DNA from: Beroe forskalii
Taxonomy: Eukaryota; Ctenophora; Nuda; Beroida; Beroidae
DNA length: 64,000 nt
NCBI GenBank assembly: GCA_011033025.1
Contig: WFMF01000306.1
Location: 150,572-214,571, forward strand
Direction of reading: 5' to 3'
The translations under genes and the position numbers were made by a program. Each line of letters opens with the position of its first letter. The stretch's first letter is position 1. The notes under the pieces are model-generated. The model did not search any database. It was not told where the DNA came from and saw only the letters and a program-made list of their open reading frames with translations. Positions 49,201-59,235 of this stretch are shown in pieces.

Positions 49201-52004
49201 TCATGAAACCTTTTGAAACATCATTCAAGTTAGATTGAAATTGAGTCAAAAAGTTCAACAAAATTCTGCGGAATTTAATCGAAGGACTCAAGTGAATATT
49301 TTATAAATCCAGTAAAATTGGATGTTTAACAAGATCTGCTGACCCCCTACTGACCGCCTACTGACCCTCTGCTCACCTGTAAGAGACCTCGTCCACCTGA
49401 ATGTGGGTCTCTATGATGCCCTACTGACCCCCTACTGACTCCCTGGTGACCCCCTACTGACCCCTACTGACCCTCTGCTCACCTGTAAGAGACCTCGTCC
49501 ACCTGAATGTGGGTCTCTATGATGCCCGTGGTCCGGACTCTGGACCGTAACACGTCGTTTATGTTGGGAACGTAGTCCTTGTGTAGGATCCGGTGCATGT
49601 TCTCGAAAAAGCTGAAAAGTCAATAATGTTTCAGTGGCCATAAACTGACTGTTACAAAAGCAAGAATCGATCAAAGGTCCTTCTCAGCAATTTATTCTTT
49701 ATCTACGGGCTTTAATAAACGTCGAGAATATTCATATCCAACTCCTAAAATAACACATTAACCACCCGAAAAAAGCCCATGAAATTTTTCCAAATAATTA
49801 GTTGACCCGTTAATTTAATATTTGACGTTCCAAAATACAGATTTTACATTCCAAATTATACAGATTTTGATTCAAAACATGCGATAAGTTCTGATATATT
49901 ATGATTTCATGGATCGGGTCGTTGAATAAGAGTCGCATAATTCCAATTGATGAGTAATTTATTTATTCTCTTTTGACTCGATGGTACAAGAACTAAACTA
50001 TGTGGTTCTTTAATGACAATCAATTTCGTTCTACGACATCTTCAGGTCTCAAATTTGATTGTATAAAGTAGTGTTGTAAAGTTTAAAACTTTACAACACT
50101 AAAGTTTTAAACTTTACAACACTACTTTTTTTTTCTTTTTTTTTCGGGACATTAAGAAGTCCGTTGATGTGAAGGACAACGTGTTATTAAAATATGCTTA
50201 TAAAGATCAATCACATTAGCATATTATTCTCATTCTTAGGTTGGGAGCCAATGAAGATCAATCACATAAGCATATTACTATATTATTCTCATTCTTGGTT
50301 TGGGAGCTAAAGCAAAATGCGGTTACGGTATAATTGAACTCATATATGATTCACCGAATTTCATTGGACCAAAAGGCACTCAAAAATCTTAAGATTGACG
50401 TGATAGCCTGTTTCAAATGCACGCATTACGCGAGCATTGGCTTGGTGCATATTAATAACCCACAGAAGCACACTGCACAGTGCAATTGTACAAAGAATTC
50501 ATTAGAAGAGAAGTTGGTTAAATCTCTGGTCGATCCTTTTGGAAATTTCGATGCCTTGATAACCAATATTCCAGTTTAAAAAGCACAAGCCTTGTGAAAA
50601 TCATGCCAACTTGAGCTGGTGCGTTATTAAAATATCAGCATGGGTCAAATCATCAAGAACTCATCAAATTAACCCTAGTGTAGAATATCTTTATTATCTG
50701 TACCTACGTCTAACTGAATATCATATCCAAATCTAATATCCAAAGAAGTGGTAAGGCTTCTACCAGTACACCTCATGGAGGCACTTCACTTGTTCTAAAG
50801 TTCTAATATTGTGAAATGTGGCACAAATCTACAAATCTACAAATTCAACTAACTACGCCGCTGAATCGTTGAGCTGATACTCGAAGCTCTTATCGAAGCT
50901 CCGCCGCACTCCGCCATCCTTCCACAGCTCCTTGAGCGCGAGAGCGAGTTCCGGCAGCAGTTCCGTAGTTCCGGCAACGAACACTTCGCTCCGCGAGAGA
51001 AGAACTTCCGCGTGCCCCGTGTTCCGGTGGTCTTCCAACATGATCCGGAGCTGACCCATGCCGTTCAGGACTACTTTCATCGAGGAGATGAGGTTGTCAC
51101 AAACCGTCAACTGAGGGAGGGAGGGGCTAGTGAATGGGAAGGTTGTCACAAACGTTAAACTGTTACGTGGGATCAGGGAGGGGTGAGTAATTGGGCAGGG
51201 TGAGGATAAATTGTATTAGAAATATTTCGCTCCGTTTGGTAGAAATGGAGAAAGCGGGAAAACCCTCCGAACTGTTAGACACTGGGTTCACTGAAGAGGG
51301 GCAGTAAAGCCAAGTAGAAGGTCACAGTATGGGGTATGAATTAGGTCAGACGATGTATTGCGCAGTTTTCGCGTTTCATTACGTTTATTCTTAGGAATCT
51401 GTGTGCATTTTGGCACAAAAGTAAATAATGTGCACTTGAAGTTTCATGCAAAGGCCCTGAAAGTTTTGCTGAATTCAGTACCTAATGGATATTACACATT
51501 AAAACTCACTGGTGGTTTGCTGGCCGTATGTGAGTATATGCATATACAGCTAGATGTCACAACAACTTTTAATAGAAAATTACCTTGTAACTCGAGTAGC
51601 TCTTTCTGAGAAAAGCCATTGCTGTGGATTATCTTCATTTGTTTGACGAGTGTACTCTTACCAGATTCCCCAGCACCTGAAAGACACAAAACCTTTAGAT
51701 CATCAACTGTCAATGAGGAATTTAATAAGAAATAAAAACCTGTCATATAATCGTAATAATAGACCGTAGATTTATTAACCTCGAAATTTAGCTTATCTAG
51801 AGCTATATTTGGAGTCCTAGGTGTATATATAAACGTCATGATAATAAATGCCAATAATAAGTGGCTCGATCAAGGTCACGACTAACCCAGCAGAAGAAGC
51901 TTGATGATATTCTCACAAGCCTTAGCATCCTGCAGAAGTTTCTTATCAATAAGCTCACTCCTCTCCTTCGCAGACTTATCCTCCACGCTCGGGAAACATC
52001 CCAT
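34238..52004 (-). CDS. Heterotrimeric G-protein alpha subunit (9 exons)
   Basis: A GTP-binding switch coupling 7TM receptors to effectors at the inner plasma membrane. Exons, 5' to 3': 52004-51887, 51676-51584, 51110-50857, 49611-49483, 45388-45340, 44545-44465, 42321-42250, 40091-40004, 34428-34238; about 357 residues, the normal size. Signatures: MGC start for myristoyl/palmitoyl anchoring; P-loop [16 protein letters not shown] and YQLNDSA in the helical domain; RVRTTGI (switch I Arg and Thr); [13 protein letters not shown] (switch II with catalytic Gln); [10 protein letters not shown] (NKxD); FTTATDT (base-binding TCAT-like loop). The N-terminus [20 protein letters not shown] is Gi/o-like. 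The C-terminus ENLERTSLL lacks the Cys at -4 used by pertussis toxin, so receptor coupling class is unclear. All phases agree except exon 2 to exon 3, which is one base out. The last intron holds two transposons. Confidence 0.93.
34705..38079 (-). mobile_element. PHD-RT-endonuclease non-LTR-like retroelement, complete insertion
   Basis: The second segment copy (junction at 59760-59769) is the empty site. Compared with it, this 3375 bp insertion is flanked by a 10 bp direct repeat GTTTTTAATT at 34695-34704 and 38080-38089, present once at the empty site. The 5' end (38079) lies only 8 bases before the ATG. The 3' UTR is 109 bases (34813-34705) and ends with an A-rich CTTAAA-like stretch rather than a long poly(A). 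No LTRs or inverted repeats are visible. It lies in the last intron of the G-alpha gene, on the same strand. Confidence 0.88.
34814..38071 (-). CDS. PHD finger / reverse transcriptase / restriction-like endonuclease polyprotein, 1085 aa, intact
   Basis: Single uninterrupted frame. Residues 1-70 are charged, with an AT-hook-like GRPRK at 52-56. Residues 75-125 are a C4HC3 PHD finger (CPVC, CDTC, WFHGSC, WICMGC), a fold that typically reads histone tails. RT motifs: RLIPLDKG near 401, [14 protein letters not shown] at 416-429, [14 protein letters not shown] at 479-492 (first catalytic Asp), EGCTQGD at 535-541 (the QGD motif) and WYADDST at 572-578 (catalytic YADD). A Cys/His cluster CVCG-x6-H-x3-C at 867-881, then FRHNKIRD, then RLDIS (933-937), FDVRI (950-954) and KRKDYEQRV (978-986), fit the zinc knuckle plus PD-(D/E)xK-type endonuclease of RLE-type elements, though I cannot place it in a clade. 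All key residues are present, so the copy may be active. A cell-derived PHD-RT gene is the less likely alternative because the insertion is absent from the second copy. Confidence 0.85.
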   Translation of the reverse strand: MANDSRDEGSSSHKEKTDTAEDTDHEVSFTHKPVRTSFHSPTPPRSRKKSVGRPRKNKVVTSTPISDYVTEDVNCPVCKGDVSDEVKGLMCDTCQTWFHGSCLLISDEEYDDLSRSENSWICMGCTAENSNQLKWGALKGEKAIEQVVKATYMEITKWKKNLFTLPRGKAGIHFINEVARLIYLFTDQTVWSELALSMIHVFIPLMLQKPSANSKAKNNAKFLASRLSQWSMGDLQGLMDEAREIQMRLSQSAKRKEVSCHVAFTRLMLLGQVGKAVRLIDNNSDVRGVHKLTRNVKTVLASKHPDGKPAPREMKLVINAPEPQPVIFEQIDGQFVYKVAKTLHGSGGPTLMDSEAWKHILCCKSYGKASEKLCEAIAELAKHISTKPVSPNALEELLACRLIPLDKGNDKRGGIGVRPVGVGEVLRRILGKLVINTLKTDIQNAAGPLQTCAGLKAGIEASIHATREQWELPDTQGVLLVDADNAFNTINRQLAVHNIRELCPPFHQFIANTYRNPAMLVVSDGEKTEYLGSHEGCTQGDVAAMAFYALGIKPLISELSKAVDPSLCKQMWYADDSTAAGKLDEIKKWWDSLCARGPEYGYHPKPSKTVLVVKENCLHSAKQIFKGCGIQVTSRGERHLGAVLGAEEFRKSYVEDKVAKWVKDVEQLAEIGKDDPQAAYAAFTKALCHRWTFVQRTIPGVSELFGPLEAAIRHTFLPAIIGRHVSDTERDLFTLPVRLGGLGISNPVEGSDFEFHASEKITDSLKKLIIDQASSLDEYQASAVAEVTGDCLKDKEVRLLRRVSAIGSESSDERLKRSITLAQEKGAGAWLTVLPLSSLGWVLNKEEFRDAIRLRYGWQIPNIPAFCVCGKKNSVDHTLICKNGGYLIFRHNKIRDTNAAFLREVCHDVKTEPELIPIDSSQTIPGNTEERARLDISARGLWGPFQKTMFDVRIFHPNADSYKDRDIKSVYNQHENIKRKDYEQRVIQVEKCSFTPLVYSTSGGMAPQAHGFHRRVAELITAKTNEEYRDVMSTMRTKLSFALLKSVLVSVRGSRGKSPPNREIPISDISFNLIPDGLTRDVTFS
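38629..39256. mobile_element. 628 bp hAT-like non-autonomous element
   Basis: It is absent from the second copy (empty site near 60297-60304). The 8 bp target duplication GCAATATA lies at 38621-38628 and 39257-39264. The terminal inverted repeats are CAGGGCCGTAATT / AATTACGGCCCTG. An 8 bp duplication and CAGGG ends are typical of hAT elements. The right third (39058-39230) is strikingly GC-rich, built of short self-complementary words such as GGGGGCTCCGCCCCC, GGGGCTCTGCCCC and GGGGGCTGCGCCCCC. There is no transposase. Confidence 0.85.
42919..43054. repeat. Hairpin-flanked 11 bp minisatellite
   Basis: A 25 bp inverted repeat (GGTAATTTGAGCGATCCGTC ... and its mirror with one mismatch, 42919-42943 and 43030-43054) encloses about seven copies of TGATACTGGCG. 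It lies in an intron of the G-alpha gene. The whole could fold into one stem with a repetitive loop, and may be a tiny transposon whose core expanded. Confidence 0.75.
44257..44326. mobile_element. 70 bp MITE-like inverted-repeat element, copy 2
   Basis: Same AAATAGGCGGT / ACCGCCTATTT ends and same 70 bp length as 1217-1286, with a different interior. It lies in a G-alpha intron about 140 bp from exon 44545-44465. Confidence 0.55.
46067..46206. repeat. Foldback element with two UUCG-type hairpins
   Basis: The ends GTTTAATAACTCGTAAAAAG and (inverted) GTTTAGTAACGAGTAAAAAT mirror each other with a few mismatches, and GCAAAAC/GTTTTGC extends the arms. Inside are two short hairpins whose loops read CCTTCGG (about 46107-46125 and 46146-46165). 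Upstream (45870-45970) four copies of a GCGTAATAA/TTATTACGC palindrome occur. It is probably a degenerate MITE cluster in a G-alpha intron. Confidence 0.5.
47442..48977. mobile_element. Transposon-like element with a GGTACC minisatellite core
   Basis: Flanked by CTGATATT at 47434-47441 and 48978-48985 (8 bp direct repeat, or 7 if the C belongs to the C-run). The ends are mirrored: GGGGCCAACCCCCATAAACC on the left, GGTTTATGGGGGTTGGCCCC on the right. Near each end is a second block with CATTTGCCATTTTCGATATCCAC. The core, 47700-48830, has over 20 units of about 43-46 bp built on AATGGTACCATTTCAGAAAA followed by GGG(T/C)C(G/A)AAAATC. No transposase. It lies in a G-alpha intron. Confidence 0.7.
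49360..49530 (-). repeat. Duplicate of the 3' part of a G-alpha exon with its splice donor
   Basis: About 49370-49420 repeats 49475-49526, that is, the codons [15 protein letters not shown] plus the GTGAGCAG donor of exon 49611-49483. The spacer is CCCCTACTGACC-type tandem repeat (49330-49360, 49421-49475). The copy lacks an acceptor, so it is an orphan exon tail with an intact donor. Confidence 0.8.
50070..50127. repeat. Perfect short palindromic repeat
   Basis: AGTGTTGTAAAGTTT and its complement AAACTTTACAACACT alternate, so that the segment can fold into a long hairpin, followed by a T-rich run. It lies in a G-alpha intron and is probably a microMITE or replication-slippage product. Confidence 0.6.
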
Positions 52005-52330
52005 GCCTCATCCACACATCCTACTGATTAGAGGGGATTAGAGTGGTCAGGGATAGGGGTGGTAAACATCCCATGCCCCGTACCCACATCCTAATGATTA
52101 GAGGGGATTAGAAGGGGCAGGGATGAGGGTGGTAAAAATACCAAACCTCATTCACGCATCATACTGGTTAGAGGGGATTAGAGGGGTCAGGGATGAGAGA
52201 GGGAACATCCCATACTTCATCTACACATTCTACTGATGAGAGGGGACCCCCCCCCCCCCCGAGGGGGATTAGAGGGGCCAGGGATGGGGCGGTAAACATC
52301 CCCTGCTTCATCCGCGAATCCTTCTACTTT
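51990..52330 (-). repeat. Tandem array copying the G-alpha start-codon region
   Basis: About five units of 65-90 bp, each holding a variant of GGGAAACATCCCATGCCTCATC (the minus-strand start codon and next codons of the G-alpha gene) and GATTAGAGGGGATTAGAGGGG. The first unit is the real exon border (52004). Later units retain variants of CATCCCAT near 52068 and 52208, so upstream ATG GGA codons exist. A poly-C run interrupts one unit at about 52245-52260. Confidence 0.65.
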
Positions 52331-55300
52331 TCTATGATAAAGATTATAGGGGTATTCATTAGATGATTATTGGCTTGTTCTTATTATTCAGAAAAAGGAA
52401 AGCATAAAACACAAAACAAAATTATTACATCTAAATTTTAAGTATTCAATCCATTTGATGAAAGTCTAGATAAGTAGGAAAAGACAAAATTTGACATTAC
52501 GTATAATATTCACACTATCCTATAAAGTTATAAGTATTTAAAAGCAATAGGTAGCCATTTTGATATATTTTATTGAAATCCATCAAATTGTGAATCTAGG
52601 CGTATCAGCGCAACCCATTTATTTCTCGCTCAGAATAATAAATGAATTTTCCTTGAATGATCTTAAGTTGATCACAGGATCACTGTCAACCCATGAATCT
52701 GCCAGACTTTCTCATAGATCTACTTATCAACGGCTGAAATCTCGGCTAGATATCCATGTAATATAACCTTATATAGATTTCTATTTCAGCAATAAATCAC
52801 GGCCCACAGACGAACAATAATATAATGTGAAATTAATAAATGCCTGACAATAATGAATTCATTAACTAGCAAGGGAGCAGGAGTGAGGTAAGGCAGCCGG
52901 GGAGCTGTAGGGTTGTGGATAGCGATCAAATATGCAATGTTTGATCACCACCCTCAGTTTGGACAATAAGCAGCCACTATGAAGATTGAAGTTGAGAAAT
53001 TCCTGACAAAGTTCCATAGTACGTATAAAATAACAGTATCGCAAGTCATGAATGAACTGACAGGATGGTTAGTAATGACCGAAATTGGAGATCGAAGACA
53101 TACTCAAAAAGTCCTCAAATTTCGAATCCATGAATTAAGATCCCTCACTAAAAGTATGTTAATCAGTTACTCTTTTACTCGTAGAATTTCCTGAATCCTG
53201 ATTATCAAGGTGAGTAGATTGTTAGCAGGTTAAATTTTTAATACCTTGAACTATGATATCAAAGAAAGTCAGCATGGCAAAATGAGTTAACTCAGGATAT
53301 TCCGCTATGGCTGAATGCAGTAAAAGTTATATAACTCTTTAACATTATACAATTTAAACACTTAAACATCATAAACACTCACAACTGACAAGCCGCGAAA
53401 TGATCAACATGAACCGTTCAAATGAAGCTATTAAACCCGAATAGCGGATGGTGTACAACATTTTATATGCTGTATTTGAATTTACTTTCTAAATACGTAA
53501 GTCGTAAATCGTAGATAGCGGTATCGCTTTTCTTTGGAAAACCGTAAATCCGTTCAACGCCATTAATAAATTACAGCTTTATTCATAAAGGGTGAGGAGT
53601 AAAGTTTGGAATAGATCAGATAAGTCTCTACATGGTATGAAATTGGTATGAAAACTTAAAAACTAATTCCACTGTGCCATGCTAATCATAGTGTGTGCTG
53701 AATGCTGATTACTGAATTTGAAAGGATGGTTGAAAGGTTATCAATCGTCGTCGCTGACAGAGTTTATGAAATTATAAAATATAGCCACTTTACGGGTCTA
53801 TAAGCCGATATGTATAATTATGATATGAGTGGTATACTCAACGTGGTATACTTATAATGCTGGACATTATAAAGTACAGATCTAAGAAAATGGCGAATCG
53901 TGGAAATTATTCAATTATGATACTACAGTTCCCTGAACCTCTGAAATACTGAAGTACTTAGTTGGTACCACCACCACCAGTACATGATAAAGATTGAAAA
54001 TTGTAATTAATCATTAGCACCACAGAATCAATAATCAGTGTAGTGGTGCCCTGGGCCCCAATGACAAAGTAATTGTACGCATGCGGTGCAGATAGCATGT
54101 TCTAATATTCTGATTCTGAATCGATACCAAGAATAACTTAACTATATTGTTAAACTAACGAATAATGAGGTACTTCCAAAAGGAATTCATGATACCAAAC
54201 ACGCTGATACTTGGTCGGAAGAAGTCTTTGGTACCTACATCCATAACTTTCATGAAACCGTTAGTATATCTAGCACCTTGGTATATTTAGCACTCAAACG
54301 ATTTCAAATATCGCTTCAATATGCAAATACAAGATTAAGTTAAGATGGGATTTTGAAGCAATATTTGAAAACGTATTTTGTAAGTAATAAGACCTACTGT
54401 AATACTGAATATTCAATCAACGCAAAATTTTTAACAACAGTTATACTAAAGTAATTATTCCATTTCCGACTGCTCCATTTGATCCTTGATAAAGCTGTGT
54501 AACAGCTGTGACCATTAAGCAATCAGAATAAACCAATCAGAAAAACGGCTCTTGGAAATGGGTAATATTATGATCAACGGGGTAATGTACTTACGAGAGC
54601 GGAGGTGGTGCACGGAAAAATACTTTAATCAAGTATTCACTTAATGGCTTAACTACAGCATTACAGCAACATATATTGATACTGTTTTAAAGTAGTGCTT
54701 TAGTATCTTCCAACAGTGAATGTAAATCCGTAGGTAAACATTGAACGTTGACTAATTCATAATTAGGATCCTTATTTCAAAATGGCCAGCGTTTTTTGAA
54801 AATACATGTCAATATTGTTTGTTTGAAGCATTTGAATAAATGCAGTCGAGCCTCCAACGCTATCCATCAAATCGCTATCTATTAAACCGTTAGGCAGGTA
54901 ATAGATAACGTGAAACCTGATAGTTACACACACCTGTCAGATATAGTGTGTTAAGAATTACTCTTTCAATAAAACGTATTCCCCAAGTCATCTGACTCAA
55001 ACTTTGAACCAAATTCAAATATTTTAACCAAATTTAACCTTGAAGCATTTCGTGCAGTAAATGGAGTTACAAGTGTTACAGTAAGTGAAAACTGCATATT
55101 TTCAAAATTCTGCATTCCTAGACCGTTTCTATCTATCCATCAAACTTTTGGAAGCAGAGACTAGAGGCTGATAAATGAATTTGGCCGACAAAATTCAAAC
55201 ATGCCAATTATAACTATTAAAACTTTAAACTTTTAAAGGTTCATTTATCTGATATTCATCATCAAAGAAAGGGTGATGATGGACTGATAAATTTGATTAT

Positions 55301-58300
55301 TTATTATATCCTACAGCAACGAAAACAGCAACATAAACATTATACCTACATGACAAATTTATAAATTCACTGTTGATCTATATCATGAAATGAAAGCAGC
55401 AGCAGCAGCATTTTAATGAAAGGTGAAAGTGCAATTTTAACTGATAAATGATAAGAGATAATGAAAAGATAAGATTAAGACTCATTGGCATTGGTATAAT
55501 CAGTTCATGCATGTAATTAATTATACATCATAATGATGTAATGAAAGTACATCACTTTATAGAAAATAGGTAAAATTATTTTTATTTGTGAATAATTTTG
55601 CTACAGCATATTATGTAAAACGTTATATAAAGACGTTTTGAAAATTAGAACAAACTTTTCAAAAATAGAAAAAGTAATTTTGCTACAGCATTTTTTATAT
55701 AAAGAAAATTAGAACAAACTTTTCACAAAATATAAAAAAGGCCATGGACAAATTCCAGGAATGTACTGATTATGGTATAATAAACTGCTATAATGTCTCC
55801 TTGAGTTCTCACACTAGAGAAAGTGTCTCTGTTTCATAGTGAGATAGTGAATGAATATCACATTAGTTCCTTTCACCAAAGCTGCTTACCACTCATACAA
55901 GGTACTAATAAATTAATACTGAACAATTAATTTGAGCTTATAAATCAAGCATATCTGTTTTCTGGCACTTCTAACATCAATGAGACAACTGAAATAAGAT
56001 AAAAGATGTACCAGCAATCTGCAAAGTGCATGTAACATGGCATCACCTGGCTTGAAATCAATTGACTGATTTTTGTCTAAGGCCCATTTTGAATGTTTTG
56101 CTAGGTTTTTAAGTTCTTAGAGGGAAGATTTACTAGTGCATTTATATCATTATATGAAATGAATGTATCAAAAGATATATTATTCCTTCAATAAATCTGT
56201 GAGCAAAGTGCACTGAATCTACCTACCCCCACGGAAATGAAATGTATTCCTTCAAAGAATCAAATAATGTATCTATTAAATATCAACCAAGAATTCACTA
56301 ATAAGGCATGCTTACAGTAGGTACACATAATGAGGACATGTCTCTATATAGTGCACTTTCACTCAAAGTATTTTCAGAAACATACATTTTCATATTATGG
56401 TCAACATTTTGTCTCTAAATAGTGCGAAAAAAAACAATATATAGTGACAGGGCACTTTACAGAGAAATAGTTCTCTATATAGTGCAGTGTTTCTATCAAC
56501 TTTGATTACCATATCTTAACTGTCAATGTGCATGGCTTATTCTATGGATAATTCATCAAGGCCATCAGAATAATTGTCTTAGGTACTACCCAGCAACTCA
56601 AAAATGAGGAAAATTTGATAAGGTAAACCATACTTATTAGTGTCTAATGATCTTAAGTAAAGATCTTGAATGCTTATTCATTATTGCTTACTTCATAATG
56701 CTTTTATGTCAAGTATGACATTGAAGCAAAAGCATTCAAACAATTATGTATTTAACCACTTAAACTACAAGATATCAAATGATATTTTTGGCTCTAATTG
56801 ATTATGTCAATTGGCTTAATTGATTGGCCTAATTGATTATATCAAATTGAACCAAATTCATTTCATATGAAACATGAGAGAACTCAAAATATGGGGCATG
56901 GAAGGAATTTATCACTTTTGAAGCTGCTTATAGGATTACCTAAGCTATTTGTTGCTGCCTATCTCAAATGGTGGTTTCATCACATCATCAGACATCCCTA
57001 TTTCCTTTCAACCAATTCTCCAATTTCTTTCCATCCACCCATCAATCATCATATTCACAGGAACTTCCACCTAATGGACCATATTATATTACTCACGCCC
57101 ATCATTAGTGCCATTTCAACCAAAATTATTTCTTATCATGCTCTCCCCTTATTTGTAGCTATGCTATAATTGATGAGAATAGCAAGAATGATTTTGACAC
57201 ATATTTAAATCAAATATTCAAGCCATGTTGATCTTGATTGCATATAGCATTGACTGAGGGGACCCCTTAGTGAAACACTAAAATTGCATAAATGGGTTCA
57301 AATCAGAACTACTTTACACCACAAGCTTTACTGCCAGTTTCCAGAATACAACATTGAAAAACCAATTTCACTAGTATCATATCACTATGATTAGTACCCT
57401 TATGTCAAAGTACCTGCAATAATCTATTAACACAATACACCTCCCATTCATGTGAGGCTACATTGCAAATGATTTGGTAAAGATAACTCAACAACAGATC
57501 ATAGACAATAATAGCAAAGTATTAAATACTAAATAGCAACGGGCAATGATAACAAAATTAAAAAGTAATTTATGGTAAAAGTAAAGTAAAGTAAGGATAA
57601 TGGTATCTAACCATCTCAAATCTCATACCGACTAGATAAATATCAATGTTTAATAATTATTTAGCACCATTTGACTCTGGTGCCCATTCCATAGTAACAT
57701 GATCAACAAAAAGCAACTTTACAATGAACAAATTATAAGCTTTTCACATAATATTTGAATTAAAAAGTGACAAAATATCAAAATTGAGCAATTAAATATT
57801 TAAACTAAGTTATAAGATATTGAATAATAAAATTTAATAGATAACATTGCTTTTATTTGATATCTAGAATCCTGGTTGAAATAAGCTTTTCATGACTATG
57901 ATGAACAAATCTTTAGTATGTTCCTTCATGATATCAAGTGAATGAGATGTGAGTGAAACTCAATGTTGATAATAAATGGAATAAGTCTAACAATTTCACA
58001 CAGGTACAGTTTTAGAATTGAAGATTCCATCATCAGGATCCTGGATCACCATGTGAATGTTTCAATGTTATGACGTTATGTTTATCATCCTGAGACCTGA
58101 GTAAAATGAGGAAAAAAAGTTATAAAAACTAAACAATGACCAAATAAAAAAGAGAGTTAGGGTTAAAACAGTTAATGAGATTTGAAAATGCTGGTAGAAA
58201 TATTTTAGTAGGATGTTATATTGTTATTGTTATTTTTAATTGTTATATATTGTTATTGCATTGTCGGACGTTGTCTTTCCCGTTCTTAAGCCTGCATATG

Positions 58301-58592
58301 CATAGGTGTGTGTACGCGCGAGCTTTCCTGAGGAAGCACACCGCGCGCGAGTTACACAGTGATATACGTGTTTAGCAACCCCTAACCTTCCTAAGCCCGC
58401 ATAGCTTAGGTGTGTGTACGCGCGCGCCCGCGCGCCGCGCGCTTCCCTACAGTGATATTATACGTGTTTAGCAACCCCTAACCATAACCTAACCAGGGGT
58501 GTCGCGATCGCAATTCGCATCGTCGCGTAAAACTACGGATATGGATCTGGTTAAAGCAAACGTTGTCTGACCCCTTCGCCTAGTACGGCGTG
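52331..58592. other. Gene-poor AT-rich region
   Basis: No exon with family resemblance was found on either strand; open frames up to 100 codons (for example 56867-57169) look random. There are short A/T-rich repeats, such as ATTAGAACAAACTTTTCA at about 55645 and 55698 and GCAGCAGCAGCA at about 55399, and a GC-rich tandem pair at 58280-58490. Some of it may be regulatory DNA for the G-alpha gene, whose start is at 52004, but I see no specific motif. Confidence 0.5.
58280..58490. repeat. About 100 bp tandem duplication with CG-rich core
   Basis: Two copies share TAGGTGTGTGTACGCGCG, then a CGCGCGC core, then GTGATATxxxACGTGTTTAGCA and ACCCCTAACC. The copies start at about 58300 and 58408. It sits about 100 bp before the start of the second duplicated segment. 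Confidence 0.65.
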
Positions 58593-59235
58593 AATTGAAG
58601 AATTGAGCGACTACTTCTAACTATCATTTAGCAAGAATATGGCACATCTTTAAAATGTCGTGAACTTCTTTTATAATTTATCTTGTGATTACATGTTTAA
58701 CAGTTCAGTTGGTAAATAACTCCTCTAACTTCCTAACTACTCAATAGTTAAGCTAGATAAATTACTAGATTACCTACGATTAAGTATTATCCAGAAACAA
58801 TTCTTATTTTATCAAAGCCCATGTTTAGTTACATTTAATAAGTTAATAATTGTAAACCAAAATATGCTTATCATAGCCATTAAGCATTGATGAATTTCCA
58901 AGTAAAGTATTAAAGTTAAATATTTCAATATGGTTATGATTTTTAGGCATTGCAATTATTAAGAGTAGAATTTTACGTTTATTTCTCGTCTATTGTGAAA
59001 TTCGATGTCCCCAATTCTTTAAAATAAATATGTAATAGTCATTAAAAATTAAAGAATAATAAATGATTTTGAAATTTAAATAAGTCGCCAATAGGCTAGT
59101 TTCTTTGGTCCTTATCTCACATCAAAAGATCCAGCATTCTTCTCTTATCTACAGTTTTTGAGCGTTTCAATAATTGCAGTTAGGTAATAAACCCCACAAC
59201 ACCTACCTTCTATCTCTTTCCTGGTACCATGCGAA

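Noticed and set aside
52240-52262. Poly-C run as a functional motif
   Set aside because: It lies inside the tandem array and is most simply slippage or an assembly uncertainty.
56867-57169. 100-codon open frame with His/Pro/Ile-rich translation
   Set aside because: Isolated, low complexity, no splice context or family resemblance; expected by chance in a 6 kb gene-free stretch.
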